Source: Pseudofrankia inefficax
Lineage (GTDB): Bacteria; Actinomycetota; Actinomycetes; Frankiales; Frankiaceae
DNA length: 64,000 nt
Assembly (NCBI RefSeq): GCF_000166135.1
Contig: NC_014666.1
Coordinates: 5,828,001 to 5,892,000 of the forward strand
Reading direction: 5' to 3'
Shown piece by piece: positions 24,301 through 31,863 of this stretch. The position numbers and the translations under genes were made by a program. Positions within the stretch are counted from its first letter, which is position 1; every line of letters begins with the position of its first letter. Below the pieces are notes generated by a model. That model ran no database searches. It saw only the letters and a program-made list of their open reading frames with translations, and was not told the DNA's origin.

Positions 24301-26694
24301 GTGGCGTTCGAGCGTGAAGAAGCGCTGTTGCACGGGGTCTACGAGATCACCGAGGTGCTCGGCAGCGGGGCGTTCAGCGTCGTGCTCGGCGGGCGGCACC
24401 GGGACATCGGGCAGCTGGTCGCCATCAAGCGCATCGACGGGCGCAACCCGGACCTGCCGGCCGGCGCCCGCGCGGAACTCGCCGGCCGCCTGCGCGCCGA
24501 GGCCCGGCTGCTGACGAACCTGCGCCACCCGCATCTGGTCGAGGTCTACAACTTCGAGAGCGACGGCGAGCTGCACCTGCTCGTCATGGAGCGCCTGCAC
24601 GAGACGCTCGGCGGCTACTTCGGCCGGGCCAGCCGCACGATCTACGACGCCTGCGCCGCCGGGGTCGCCGTCGGCGCGGCCCTCGGGGTGGCGCACGCCC
24701 GCGGCGTCGTGCACCGCGACATCAAGCCGCACAACGTGCTCGTCGCGACCGACGGCACCTTCAAGGTCGCCGACTTCGGCATCGCCAAGATCCTCGGCTC
24801 CGGCGAGGGGAGGAGCACGAACGTCGCCACCCCGTCCTACGCCCCGCCGGAGCAGCTCGACGGCGGTCAGGTCTCGCCGGCCAGCGACGTCTACGCGCTC
24901 GGCGTCACGCTGTACGAGCTGCTCACCGGGGCGCCCCCGTTCCGCGGCGACCTCGCCGAGCTGCGCCGGGCGCACCGGGAGGAACCGCCGCCGCCGCTCA
25001 CCGGCCGGGTGGCGGCGCCGATCGCGGACGTCGTCCTGCGGGCGCTGCGCAAGGACCCCGCCGAGCGGCAGCGGACCGGCCGGGAGTTCGCGGCCGAGCT
25101 GTTCGCCGCGACCGCCGGCCTCTACGGCCCGGACTGGCCAGCCCGCGCGGCCGTCCCGGTCTACACCGACCCACGGCTGCGCTCTCCCGCGACGCCCGAC
25201 TCGTCAGGACTGTCCCTGCCCGACCACGCTGGCACCGCCACCCGGCCGCTCGACCCGGCGGACCAGCGGACGTCGGCACCGGCGTCTCCGAGCGCGGAAC
25301 TCGCCGAACCCGAGCGGCGGGCGGACCCGGACGCCGCGACGGCCACGCCGCCCGCCACCCCCGTTCCCCCGCCGAGGCGTGGCGGCTCCGGCACCGACCA
25401 GCCGGCCGGCGCGCCGTTCGTGGTCGTGCTCGCCGACGGGCGGCACGGCCCGCTCGGCGCCACCGGGACCCGCTCGCGTACCGGGCCGCGGCTGCCCGGG
25501 CGGCGTCGGGCCGCGCCGCTGCCCGTCGTCGTGCCGGGCGCGCACGGCCTCGCGGTCGGGCCGGACGGCGCGGTCTACGTCAGCGTCCCGGCCCGCCACG
25601 TCGTGCTGCGGATCGGGCCGGATGCCGGCGCGTGGCCGGTGCTCGGCACCGGCGAGGCGGGCTTCTCCGGCGACACCGGCTCCGCCAGCCGCTCCCGGAT
25701 CGACACCCCGACCGGCCTCGCCGTCGGCCCGGACGGCGCGCTGTTCGTGGCCGACAGCGGCAACGGCCTGATCCGGCGGGTCGACGTCGGCGCCGACCTG
25801 GTCGAGACAGTCGCCGGCGGCGCGGCCAGGGCCCGGCCGGACGGCGCGGAGCCGCGCCGCTGGACCAGCCTCGACCCGGCGGAGCTCGTCCTGCGCGGCC
25901 CCCGTGGCCTCACCGTCGATGCCGCCGGGCGCCTCCTGATCGCCGACACCGGCAACCACCGAGTGCTGCGGATCGGCCTTCCCTTGGCCGGCGCCGCACC
26001 GGCCGCTGCCGCGCCAGCCAGTGCCCCGCCAGCCAGTGCCCCGCCAGCCAGTGCCCCGCCGGCCGGCGGGCACGCGGGCGGCGGGCGGGCCGCTGGTGGG
26101 CCGGCGGCCGATCAGGTCCGCGCCGAGTGGCTGGCCGGCGGCGGGCAGCCCGGCGACTCCGGCGACGGCGGCCCGGCGGCCAGGGCCCGGCTGCTGCGCC
26201 CGTCGGCGGTGCTCGCGACGCCGGACGGGCGGGTCCTGATCGCGGACACCGGCAACGGCCGCGTCCGCGCCGTCACCCTCGCCGGACAGCTGCTCACCGT
26301 CACCGGCGGCCGGTACCAGGCGCCGGGCGACCCGCTGACCACTTCCTGGGACGGCACCGGACCACGGCTGACGGCACCCGCCTCGCTCGCCGTGACGGCG
26401 CGGGGCCAGCTGGTCGTCGCGGACAGCGTGGCCGGCCGGCTGACAGTCCTCGCGCTGGACGGCGCGGCTGGTCAGGCGCCGGCCGGCCGCGCCGGCGGGC
26501 CGACCGCCACCCGGCCGAGGCCCGTGCCCGCCGCCGCGGCCCCGTGGCCGTCGTCCTCGGGGCCCCACGCGCTGGCGGTCTGGCCAGCCGGCGACGGAGA
26601 AACGATCCTGGCGACCGGCGCGGCGGACGGCCGGATCACGGTGCTGCGCCCGGACGGCACCGTCGGCGCGCTCGCGGCCACCGGCCCCCGCTGA
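24301..26694 (+). CDS. Ser/Thr protein kinase with C-terminal NHL-type beta-propeller
   Basis: A 797-residue protein from GTG 24301. The kinase domain, about residues 13-265, is complete: glycine loop LGSGAFSVV, VAIK lysine, catalytic HRDIKPHN near 138, DFG as ADFGIAK, APPEQL in place of APE, and SDVYALGVTLYELLTG. A proline-rich linker of about 130 residues follows. From about 405 to the end there are NHL-like blades (HGLAVGPDGAVYVSV, TGLAVGPDGALFVADSGNGLIRRV, RGLTVDAAGRLLIADTGNHRVLRI, VLIADTGNGRVRAV). No membrane helix is seen. Located 37 bases after the nSTAND gene, it is likely in one operon and may sense or pass on the same signal by phosphorylation. Confidence 0.92.
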   Translation: MAFEREEALLHGVYEITEVLGSGAFSVVLGGRHRDIGQLVAIKRIDGRNPDLPAGARAELAGRLRAEARLLTNLRHPHLVEVYNFESDGELHLLVMERLHETLGGYFGRASRTIYDACAAGVAVGAALGVAHARGVVHRDIKPHNVLVATDGTFKVADFGIAKILGSGEGRSTNVATPSYAPPEQLDGGQVSPASDVYALGVTLYELLTGAPPFRGDLAELRRAHREEPPPPLTGRVAAPIADVVLRALRKDPAERQRTGREFAAELFAATAGLYGPDWPARAAVPVYTDPRLRSPATPDSSGLSLPDHAGTATRPLDPADQRTSAPASPSAELAEPERRADPDAATATPPATPVPPPRRGGSGTDQPAGAPFVVVLADGRHGPLGATGTRSRTGPRLPGRRRAAPLPVVVPGAHGLAVGPDGAVYVSVPARHVVLRIGPDAGAWPVLGTGEAGFSGDTGSASRSRIDTPTGLAVGPDGALFVADSGNGLIRRVDVGADLVETVAGGAARARPDGAEPRRWTSLDPAELVLRGPRGLTVDAAGRLLIADTGNHRVLRIGLPLAGAAPAAAAPASAPPASAPPASAPPAGGHAGGGRAAGGPAADQVRAEWLAGGGQPGDSGDGGPAARARLLRPSAVLATPDGRVLIADTGNGRVRAVTLAGQLLTVTGGRYQAPGDPLTTSWDGTGPRLTAPASLAVTARGQLVVADSVAGRLTVLALDGAAGQAPAGRAGGPTATRPRPVPAAAAPWPSSSGPHALAVWPAGDGETILATGAADGRITVLRPDGTVGALAATGPR
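26013..26057 (+). repeat. 15-bp tandem repeat, three perfect copies, in the kinase gene
   Basis: Unit GCCAGCCAGTGCCCC at 26013, 26028 and 26043 encodes an APPAS-type pentad in a loop between two NHL blades. Confidence 0.93.
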
Positions 26695-26705
26695 GGGCCC
26701 CGCGT

Positions 26706-27710
26706 TCAGCGCGAGAGCTGCGGGATCCGCTGGGTGGCGATGGCGGCCCAGGCCGACGGGCCGGTGAGCGGGGTGAACCGGGCCGCCGCGTCGGTGAGCG
26801 CGGCGAACTGGTCGTCGCTGAGCGCGATCTCGGCGGCCGCGGCGTTGGCTTCGAGCTGGGCCACGCTGGAGGCGCCCGGGATCGCGATCACGCACGGGTT
26901 GTGGATCACCCAGGCCAGCGCGATCTGCGCGCAGCTCGCGTCGTGCGCCGCCGCCACCTCGCGCAGCACGTCCAGCAGCGGGGTGACCCTGGCCAGGTTC
27001 TCGGTCAGGAACAGCGGGTTGCCGATCCGGACCTTGCCGGCGGGCTGGTTCGTCACGTCGTACCGGCCGGAGAGCAGGCCCTGCGCCAGCGGGCTCCAGG
27101 CGATGATCAGCCGGCCGGCCCGCTGGGCGTACGGGATCAGGATCTCGTCCGGGGCCCGGTGCACCAGGCTGTACTCGACCTGGTTGGACAGCACCGGCCC
27201 GCCCAGCGCCGTCTCGGCCGCCTGCCAGCGGGTGAGCGAGTAGTTCGAGACGCCGACGTGGTCGATCAGCCCGACCTCGCGCAGCCCGCGCATGCCGCGC
27301 ATCGCCGGGCCGTCCTTGATGACCGGGTTCGGCTGGTGCATCTGGTAGAGGTCGAGCCGGCGGACCCCGAGGCGCCGGGCGCTGGCGAGGCCGCGCTGCT
27401 CGACGACCGAGGCCACCGGGACGACCGGGAGAATCTTCGTCGCGAGGAAGGCGGTCTCGGCGAGCTCCTCGCCGGCGTCCCGCAGCGCGGCGCCGACGAT
27501 CCGCTCGCTCGCGCCCATCCCGTAGATCTCCGCGGTGTCGATCACGGTGATCCCCAGCTCGAGCGCGCGCCGCAGGATCTGATGCGCCTCGCGACGGGCG
27601 TAGTCCGGGCCGTAGCCCCAGTTCCCCGACCCGAACTGCCAGGTTCCCAGCCCGATCTTCGAGATCTTCTTCGAGCTCTTGACCGCGTCAAGCCCTGTCA
27701 CATACCGCAT
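26706..27710 (-). CDS. Aldo/keto reductase
   Basis: From the ATG at 27710, 334 residues, the usual length of the family. It would reduce carbonyls with NADPH in a TIM barrel. Visible motifs: GLGTWQFGSGNWGYG, the catalytic Asp and Tyr in DTAEIYGMGASERIVG, the active-site lysine in ATKILPV, HQPN, and GVSNYSLTRW; the cofactor-binding end reads IPGASSVAQLEANAAA. No clear ribosome binding site precedes the ATG, so a leaderless transcript is possible. The open frame continues 75 codons upstream without family sequence and crosses the divergent phosphatase gene. It converges with the kinase gene, with 11 bases between. Confidence 0.88.
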   Translation of the reverse strand: MRYVTGLDAVKSSKKISKIGLGTWQFGSGNWGYGPDYARREAHQILRRALELGITVIDTAEIYGMGASERIVGAALRDAGEELAETAFLATKILPVVPVASVVEQRGLASARRLGVRRLDLYQMHQPNPVIKDGPAMRGMRGLREVGLIDHVGVSNYSLTRWQAAETALGGPVLSNQVEYSLVHRAPDEILIPYAQRAGRLIIAWSPLAQGLLSGRYDVTNQPAGKVRIGNPLFLTENLARVTPLLDVLREVAAAHDASCAQIALAWVIHNPCVIAIPGASSVAQLEANAAAAEIALSDDQFAALTDAAARFTPLTGPSAWAAIATQRIPQLSR

Positions 27711-27861
27711 GGACACAGTCAACACAGCTCCGTGGCCCGACGCTGTCCGACGCGCGACCATGTGCGCGCGAATCGGCGCAACCAGGTCGCCCACCGGGTC
27801 GGCGCGGGCACGGATGGCGCTGCGCCCGGCCGGTGCCCGCCGGTCCGGACGAGGACGACAG

Positions 27862-28386
27862 ATGGCCAAATTGCATACTGTGCACGTGAGCGCGCCGCTG
27901 AGCGGAGTCATCCGGCTGCCGGACGGCACCCACATCCGGGGGCGGGGCCAGCGGGACGGCCTGCCCGACGGGCCGCACCCGGAGCACGGCCTCTATCTGG
28001 GACGGGCGGGCGGGATTCCACGCCGGTCGGCGCGGCCGTCCGGCCAGCCCGAGGACGCGGCGACCGACGGCGAGGCCGAGTGGCCCGCGGTATGGCTCGA
28101 CTGGCCGGACTTCCGCACCCCGCGCGACCCGCACGCCGCCGCCCAGGCGATCGGCGAGGCCTACCTGCTGGCCCGCGCCGGCCGCCGCGTCGAGGTCGCC
28201 TGCCGGGGCGGCACCGGCCGGACCGGCACCGTGCTCGCCTGCATGGCGATCCTCGCCGGTCACCCCGCCGAGGACGCGGTCGCCTGGACGCGTCGCCACT
28301 ACCGGCCCCGCGCCGTCGAGACCCCCGGCCAGCGCCGCTGGGTCCGGTGGTTCGCCGCGCTCACCGAGGCCGCCCGGCCCGAGTGA
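27862..28386 (+). CDS. Protein tyrosine/dual-specificity phosphatase-like protein
   Basis: From the ATG at 27862 (GAGGA six bases upstream) 174 residues. The phosphatase signature CX5R is present as CRGGTGRTG in VEVACRGGTGRTGTVLACMAIL, with HYRPRAVETPGQRRWV after it. A candidate general acid is Asp in WLDWPDFRTP, 40-45 residues before the cysteine, as in tyrosine phosphatases. It is a cytoplasmic protein with no membrane segment. Substrate unknown; the Ser/Thr kinase gene lies about 1.1 kb upstream on the same strand, with the reductase gene between. Confidence 0.82.
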   Translation: MAKLHTVHVSAPLSGVIRLPDGTHIRGRGQRDGLPDGPHPEHGLYLGRAGGIPRRSARPSGQPEDAATDGEAEWPAVWLDWPDFRTPRDPHAAAQAIGEAYLLARAGRRVEVACRGGTGRTGTVLACMAILAGHPAEDAVAWTRRHYRPRAVETPGQRRWVRWFAALTEAARPE

Positions 28387-28458
28387 GCCCGGCCCTGCCG
28401 CGTCCCGGTGATCCCCTTGTGGGCCAGGCCGCCGTCGCCTATCGTCCGACCCAGTCGG

Positions 28459-28472
28459 TGGAACGTGTTCTA
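28459..28472 (+). promoter_or_regulatory. KstR-type operator upstream of the crotonase gene
   Basis: TGGAACGTGTTCTA matches TNNAACNNGTTNNA, the palindrome recognised by KstR, the TetR-family repressor of sterol catabolism genes in mycolic-acid actinobacteria. It ends 18 bases before the TTG start, a good place for repression. A second, better palindrome occurs at 30072. Confidence 0.65.
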
Positions 28473-28490
28473 GTTCACTGGGAGGACCCG

Positions 28491-29360
28491 TTGTTCGAGT
28501 CGGTCGCGGAGCCGGTGTCGCCCGCCGGGGCCACCGAGCCGGTGTCGCCCGCTGAGGCGACCGAGCCGCTGGTGCTCGTCGAGGCTGAGGGCGCCGTGCT
28601 GACGGTGACGTTGAACCGGCCGGCGAAGCGGAACGCCACCAACGCGGAGGTGCTCTGCCGGCTCTACGACGCCTGGCGCCAGCTCGACGAGGACGACTCG
28701 CTGCGGGTCGCGATCCTCACCGGGACGGGCAGCACGTTCTGTGCCGGCATGGACCTGGGCGAGATCATCCGGCTGCGCCAGGGCGTCCGGGACAACGAGT
28801 GGATCATCCGCCTGCAGGACGACCCGGGCATCTCGCTGAAGGCCTACCTGAAGCGGTACCGCCCGACGAAGCCGGTGATCCTGGCCGTCGAGGGCTTCGC
28901 CAGGGCCGGCGGCACGGAGATCCTGCAGGGCACGGACATCCGGGTCGCCGGCGAGAGCGCCGTGTTCGGGGTGACCGAGGTGCAGCGCGGGCTGTTCCCG
29001 ATGGCGGGCTCGGCGGTCCGGCTGCGCCGCCAGATCGGCTACGCCGTCGCCGCGGAGATGCTGCTGACCGGCACGGACCTGACCGCGCGGCGCGCCCACG
29101 AGCTCGGCCTGATCAACCACGTCGTGCCGGACGGGCAGGCCCTGGCCAAGGCCCGCGAGATCGCCGACCGGATCGCCCGCAACGGCCCGCTGGCGGTGCG
29201 CGCCATCCTCGCGACCCTGCGCGAGACGGAGACACTGCCCGAGCCGGACGCCTTCGGCATCGAGGAGCGCCAGGGCGGCGCCGTCATGCGCTCGAAGGAC
29301 GCCGTGGAGGGCCCGGTCGCCTTCCTGGAGAAGCGCGAACCCGTCTTCACTGGTACCTAG
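28491..29360 (+). CDS. Enoyl-CoA hydratase/isomerase family protein (crotonase)
   Basis: The start is TTG 28491 with GGGAGG six bases upstream; 289 residues. The N-terminal 20 residues contain a duplicated EPVSPA block. Crotonase features: the first oxyanion-hole segment FCAGMDLGEI near 83-92, the second in AVEGFARAGGTEILQGTDIRVA, and a catalytic-type glutamate in GVTEVQRGLFPMAGSAVRL. The enzyme would hydrate or isomerise an enoyl-CoA intermediate. A KstR-type operator lies directly upstream, so control by sterol intermediates is likely. Similar crotonases occur in steroid side-chain and ring catabolism. Confidence 0.88.
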   Translation: MFESVAEPVSPAGATEPVSPAEATEPLVLVEAEGAVLTVTLNRPAKRNATNAEVLCRLYDAWRQLDEDDSLRVAILTGTGSTFCAGMDLGEIIRLRQGVRDNEWIIRLQDDPGISLKAYLKRYRPTKPVILAVEGFARAGGTEILQGTDIRVAGESAVFGVTEVQRGLFPMAGSAVRLRRQIGYAVAAEMLLTGTDLTARRAHELGLINHVVPDGQALAKAREIADRIARNGPLAVRAILATLRETETLPEPDAFGIEERQGGAVMRSKDAVEGPVAFLEKREPVFTGT

Positions 29361-29543
29361 ACCTGGAGAGAAGGGGTGCCCGGTCCGGCGACGCCGTCCC
29401 GCCGGCTTGATCGCCGTTTTGGCCCTCAGGTGGTCACAAAACCGCCGCGGTTACAGCCACGCGAGGGCGGAAACAGAGATCTTGCCGGTCTCCGGCGAGG
29501 GCAGCCTTGTCAGATTCGGCACTAGACCTGGAGGGGTGCCCGG
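29357..29543 (+). repeat. Imperfect direct repeats flanking 77-bp copy C
   Basis: CTAGACCTGGAG followed by GGGGTGCCCGG occurs at 29357-29383 (with AGAA inserted) and again at 29522-29543. The first copy includes the crotonase stop TAG; the second ends at the base before the next gene's ATG and provides its ribosome binding site GGAGGGG. The 77-bp element lies between them. Confidence 0.75.
29407..29483 (+). repeat. 77-bp palindromic element, copy C
   Basis: Ends TTGATC and GATCTT; stem GCCCTC/GAGGGC; an inner hairpin ACCGC-C-GCGGT follows the core GGTCACAAA. It starts 46 bases after the crotonase stop in the same orientation, and it is nearly identical to copy A in the core. Confidence 0.87.
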
Positions 29544-30056
29544 ATGCTGAGCGTCTTCTGTTTCGACCGGCTGGCCGTGACGGTCAGGGATCTGTACTTC
29601 GTCGATCCGGACCCGGCGCCCGGCCAGGAGGGGCCCGAGCGCGGGGTGCGCGTCGAGCTGCGGCTCGTCGAGGCCCAGCCGTGGCGGGGGTCGATCTACG
29701 CCTCGCAGCGGATCGTCGTCGACACGTCGCTGCTGCGCGTCGACCTGCTGGAGTCGGTGGAGCGCGGACCGGGCAGCCGCGACCGGGTGCACCACCACCC
29801 GGTGGTGACCGACAACGAGCCCGGCGAACGGGTCTTCGACCGCGCCCTGACCGGCGACCCGGTCTCCTGGCTGCGCGACCGGCTGGCCGACCCGATGGCA
29901 CTGCTCAGCGCGGCGGGAGTCGCCGACCTGCCCGGCTACCAGGAGTCCGCCGCCGAGCTGACACACTCGCTGCCGCAGGTCGTCGACGCGGTCTCCACCA
30001 GCCTCGAACGGGTCCGCGCCGGCGAGCTGGCCCTCACCAGGACCCGGGGCACCTGA
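29544..30056 (+). CDS. Conserved hypothetical protein
   Basis: ATG 29544, 170 residues, strong ribosome binding site GGAGGGG. I do not recognise a named family. The first half looks beta-rich (FCFDRLAVTVRDLYFVDPD, GVRVELRLVEAQPWRGSIYASQRIVVDTSLLRVDLLESV) and contains HHHPVV; the second half is helical (WLRDRLADPMALLSAAGV). It has no signal peptide. It is placed between two genes with KstR-type operators and ends 16 bases before the second operator. Confidence 0.65.
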   Translation: MLSVFCFDRLAVTVRDLYFVDPDPAPGQEGPERGVRVELRLVEAQPWRGSIYASQRIVVDTSLLRVDLLESVERGPGSRDRVHHHPVVTDNEPGERVFDRALTGDPVSWLRDRLADPMALLSAAGVADLPGYQESAAELTHSLPQVVDAVSTSLERVRAGELALTRTRGT

Positions 30057-30071
30057 ACGCGAGCGCTCGAA

Positions 30072-30087
30072 GTAGAACGCGTTCTAC
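30072..30087 (+). promoter_or_regulatory. Perfect KstR-type operator upstream of the amidohydrolase gene
   Basis: GTAGAACGCGTTCTAC is a perfect 16-bp palindrome containing TNNAACNNGTTNNA (30073-30086). It ends nine bases before the GTG start of the amidohydrolase. A repressor bound here would cover the initiation region. Confidence 0.75.
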
Positions 30088-30096
30088 GATCGCGGG

Positions 30097-31281
30097 GTGG
30101 ACGAGCTTGGGCACCCGGTGTGGGATGCGGACAACCACTACTACGAGGCCGTCGACGCCTTCACCCGGCATCTGGACCCGAGGGACGGGCCGCGCTGCGT
30201 GCAGTGGGCGACGATCAACGGCCGGCAGTACCACGTGCTGGGCGGCCGGGTCAGCCGGGCGGTGTCCAACGCGACGTTCGACCCGATCTCCAGGCCGGGC
30301 TGCCTCGCGGCCTACTTCCGGGGCAACCCCGACAAGGCCAACCCGCTCGACCTGATCCGCGACAGCGAGCCGGTCCGGGCCGAGTACCGCGACCCGGCCG
30401 CCCGGCTGCGGGTCCTCGACGAGCAGGGGCTGGAGGGCTGCTTCCTGTTCCCGACCCTCGGCATGATCTACGAGGAGCCGCTGCGCCACGACCCGGTGGC
30501 GGTGACGACGACGTTCCGGGCGTTCAACCGCTGGCTCGCCGAGGACTGGACCTTCGACTACCGGGGACGGGTCCTCACGGCGCCCTACCTGACGCTCGCC
30601 GACGTCGACTGGGCCGTCGAGGAGCTGGACTGGGCCATCGACCACGGCGCCCGGATGATCGTCATGAGGGCCGCGGCGCCGACGACGGCGCTCGGCCAGC
30701 GCAGCCCGTTCGACCCGATGTTCGCCCCGTTCTGGGCCCGGCTGAACGAGGCGGGGCTCGCGCTGGTCGTGCACGCCGGTGACAGCGGGGTGTCGTCCGA
30801 CGGGTACGGCCCGGACAGCCACACCTTCAGCTTCTCGGGCGCCGGCTACGGCCCGACGATCGCCAGCTTCGCGATCGAGGAGGCGGTGCACAACTATCTG
30901 CTGACGATGGTGCTGTCCAACCACCTGGCCCGGTACCCGAACCTGCGGGTCGCGTCGGTGGAGAACGGCGCCGAGTTCCTGCCCGACCTGTTCCGCAAGC
31001 TGCGCTCGCAGGCGCGCAAGCTGCCCGGCTGGTTCCGCGAGGACCCGGTGGAGATCTTCCGCCGGCACGTCTGGATCAACCCGTTCTGGGAGGACGACCT
31101 GGCCTCGGTGGTCGGCTGGGTCGGCGCCGACCGGGTCCTGTTCGGCTCCGACTGGCCGCACATCGAGGGCCTGCCGACGCCGCTGGACTACGTGCCGGAG
31201 ACGAAGGCGCTCACCCCGGCCGACCGAAGGCTGGTGCTGCGCGAGAACGCCGTCGCGCTCGCCACCCCGCGCCCGGTCTGA
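30097..31281 (+). CDS. Amidohydrolase-2 family metal-dependent hydrolase
   Basis: GTG start at 30097, 394 residues. The N-terminus VWDADNHYYEAVDAF has the Asp-x-Asp-x-His arrangement typical of amidohydrolase-2 (ACMSD-like) TIM barrels. Later candidate ligands are in VVHAGDSGV and the closing FGSDWPHIEGLPTP, where the Asp is the conserved base. Such enzymes are decarboxylases or C-C or C-N hydrolases. The KstR-type operator nine bases upstream suggests a role in sterol or steroid breakdown; no specific step can be assigned. It converges with the acetyltransferase gene. Confidence 0.85.
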   Translation: MDELGHPVWDADNHYYEAVDAFTRHLDPRDGPRCVQWATINGRQYHVLGGRVSRAVSNATFDPISRPGCLAAYFRGNPDKANPLDLIRDSEPVRAEYRDPAARLRVLDEQGLEGCFLFPTLGMIYEEPLRHDPVAVTTTFRAFNRWLAEDWTFDYRGRVLTAPYLTLADVDWAVEELDWAIDHGARMIVMRAAAPTTALGQRSPFDPMFAPFWARLNEAGLALVVHAGDSGVSSDGYGPDSHTFSFSGAGYGPTIASFAIEEAVHNYLLTMVLSNHLARYPNLRVASVENGAEFLPDLFRKLRSQARKLPGWFREDPVEIFRRHVWINPFWEDDLASVVGWVGADRVLFGSDWPHIEGLPTPLDYVPETKALTPADRRLVLRENAVALATPRPV

Positions 31282-31302
31282 CCTCCAGCGGCCACCACTC
31301 GC

Positions 31303-31728
31303 TCACAGGCGGCGGGTCAGCCGGAAGGACTTGATCGAGAAGCCGTTGCGGACGTACAGCCGGTGAGCGTCATACCGGTGGGTGCCGGCGTCGAGGTGCA
31401 CCTGGACGCAGTGGTGGTAGCGGGCCTCGCGCTCCAGCCAGGCCAGCAGCCGGGACGCGTGGCCCTGGCCCCGGGCGGCCGGCACGGTCGACAGGTCGTC
31501 GACGACCAGCACCCGGCCGTGGGCCAGCATGTGCTGCAGCCGGAAGCCGGCCGCGGCGACGACCCGGCCCGAGGCCGCGTCCCAGGACCCGACCAGCCGG
31601 TAGCCCTGGGGCCGCTGGACCTCGTTGACGAGCCGGACGAACCCGGCCGAGGTCAGGTGCGGGCGCAACTGGCGCATCGCCTCGTACGCCTTCTCGGTCC
31701 CGTCCGCTCCCAGCTCCTCGATCTTCAC
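31303..31728 (-). CDS. GNAT-family N-acetyltransferase
   Basis: From a GTG at 31728 about 141 residues. The acetyl-CoA loop is RGQGHASRLLAWLE in VDDLSTVPAARGQGHASRLL, with LYVRNGF in motif B. The segment RLVGSWDAASGRVVAAAGFRL is the central sheet. The open frame extends 17 codons upstream to a TTG. It is the last of three minus-strand genes with the amidotransferase and the GCS2/ATP-grasp fusion, so it could acetylate the amine end of their product. Independent housekeeping function is also possible. Confidence 0.82.
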   Translation of the reverse strand: MKIEELGADGTEKAYEAMRQLRPHLTSAGFVRLVNEVQRPQGYRLVGSWDAASGRVVAAAGFRLQHMLAHGRVLVVDDLSTVPAARGQGHASRLLAWLEREARYHHCVQVHLDAGTHRYDAHRLYVRNGFSIKSFRLTRRL

Positions 31729-31863
31729 AGTTCGTATTCTGCCAGTTGCAAGGCGTGATGGAGGGATTGGCCCACGCAAGGCCGCCTTGTCGCGACCCGT
31801 CCGCTCGGCCCGCGGACTGTGGTCCCGGTGGGCCTTCGGGGACCTGCCAGGCTGGCCGGCCGG

